Assembly (NCBI GenBank): GCA_022707705.1
Contig: JAKJAC010000021.1
Location: 1-32,031, forward strand
DNA: 32,031 bases
Direction of reading: 5' to 3'
DNA from: Chloroflexota bacterium
GTDB taxonomy: Bacteria > Chloroflexota > Anaerolineae > B4-G1 > SLSP01
Shown here: positions 31,261 to 32,031 of the stretch, piece by piece
Position numbering within the stretch: the first letter of the stretch is position 1
Layout: each line of letters begins with the position of its first letter
Program-made: the position numbers and the translations under genes
The notes under the pieces: model-generated
What the model was told of the DNA's origin: nothing
Seen by the model: only the letters and a program-made list of their open reading frames with translations
The model's database searches: none

Positions 31261-32031
31261 ATGCGAGAAGTTGCCATTATCGGTATCGGTCAGACTCCCG
31301 TTCAGGAGCATTGGCCCATCAGCCTTCGGCATCTGGCGTTGGAAGCCTCACTCAACGCGCTACAAGATGCCAACATCGAAAGAGTGGATGCAGTCTACGT
31401 GGGTAATATGATGTCGGGTGAAATCACCGGGCAGGAGCATCTGGGTGCTCTACTTGCCGATAGTTTGGGACAAGCGGGCGCAGAAGCCATGAAAGTCGAA
31501 GCTGCCTGTGCCTCAGGCGCAGCAGCATTTCGTGTGGGGATGATGGCAGTCGCCAGCGGCATGAATGATTTGGTATTGGTCACCGGCGTGGAGAAAATGA
31601 CCGACACCTCAGGGCGCGAAACCACAGCAGCGCTGGCAATGGCTGCCGATGCGGAATACGAGGTCGCCCAAGGAGTTTCATTCGTGAGCCTCAACGCGCT
31701 GCTGATGCGACGCTATATGTACGAATACGGTTGGGAACGCCAGGATTTCGCCAATTTCGTCGTCACGGCACACGCCAACGGAATGAACAATCCCAATGCC
31801 ATGTTCCACATGAAGGTCACGCCGGAACAATACACCCGCTGTGCTACCATCGCCGATCCTGTGGGGCTGCTCGACGCCTCGCCGGTTTGCGATGGCGCCG
31901 CTGCAGTCATCCTGGCGCCGGCAGAATACGCCCGGACGCTAAGCCCGGCGCCTATACGGGTTCGTGGCTCAGGTATTGCCACCGCCCCGATAGCCGCCCA
32001 TGACCGCAAAGACCCGCTGGCGTTGGAAGCA
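31261..32031 (+). CDS. Thiolase, SCP2/archaeal acetyl-CoA acetyltransferase type (C-terminus beyond window)
   Basis: The frame is open from an ATG at 31,261 to the right edge (257 codons). It begins MREVAIIGIGQTPV and has the nucleophile C83 in EAACASGAAAF, VTGVEKMTD near 107-115, and CDGAAAVILAP in the last third, all typical of the SCP2-type thiolases found beside archaeal HMG-CoA synthase. The C-terminal His and Cys motifs lie beyond the edge. It makes acetoacetyl-CoA for the HMG-CoA synthase. AGGAGGCGCAG precedes the ATG. A DUF35 OB-fold protein would be expected next, outside the window. Confidence 0.92.
   Translation, partial: MREVAIIGIGQTPVQEHWPISLRHLALEASLNALQDANIERVDAVYVGNMMSGEITGQEHLGALLADSLGQAGAEAMKVEAACASGAAAFRVGMMAVASGMNDLVLVTGVEKMTDTSGRETTAALAMAADAEYEVAQGVSFVSLNALLMRRYMYEYGWERQDFANFVVTAHANGMNNPNAMFHMKVTPEQYTRCATIADPVGLLDASPVCDGAAAVILAPAEYARTLSPAPIRVRGSGIATAPIAAHDRKDPLALEA

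Overview
The window looks like a chromosomal segment of a Chloroflexota bacterium, most likely of the Anaerolineae. That placement is inferred from gene content: an archaeal-style HMG-CoA reductase / HMG-CoA synthase / SCP2-type thiolase run in a bacterium, a PknB-type kinase fused to many TPRs, a very large GAF-rich hybrid histidine kinase, an MglA-like GTPase paired with a DUF4388 (PATAN) protein, and a translin-family protein. No rRNA, tRNA, CRISPR array, intact insertion sequence or phage gene is visible. Everything from position 1 to about 28,470 is on the minus strand; only the last 3.1 kb is on the plus strand.

Region 1 (1-11,909, minus) is a surface-glycan locus: an O-antigen ligase/polymerase-like membrane protein running off the left edge, a membrane-anchored TPR protein, a GT4 and a GT2 glycosyltransferase, a Wzx-type flippase, a GDP-mannose 3,5-epimerase-like protein, and, beyond an intervening Ser/Thr kinase with TPRs, two nucleotide-sugar SDR enzymes. 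The upstream SDR gene has the best promoter in the window (12,002-12,029).

Region 2 (12,050-13,492, minus) holds ssb with its own promoter and a rho-independent terminator, followed by a DUF3467 protein and a translin-family protein whose genes abut.

Region 3 (13,617-20,989, minus) runs REC-GGDEF protein, 1457-residue hybrid histidine kinase, single-domain receiver, alpha/beta hydrolase lacking its nucleophile serine, cell-wall amidase.

Region 4 (21,046-26,340, minus) is the most intriguing part: DUF4388 protein, MglA-like GTPase, a second alpha/beta hydrolase with intact triad, a V4R-domain protein, a left-handed beta-helix protein, and a homolog of cyanobacterial acyl-ACP reductase that keeps the catalytic cysteine. 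The last four are packed with a 4-nt overlap or gaps of 12-14 nt and may form an undescribed acyl/lipid-related module.

Region 5 (26,656-28,471, minus) is recN, split by a frameshift. It is divergent from region 6 (28,894 to the right edge, plus), the upper mevalonate pathway in the order HMG-CoA reductase, HMG-CoA synthase, thiolase (cut by the window end). Long intergenic stretches carry palindromes, two of which share a 14-nt core and may be copies of a REP-like repeat.
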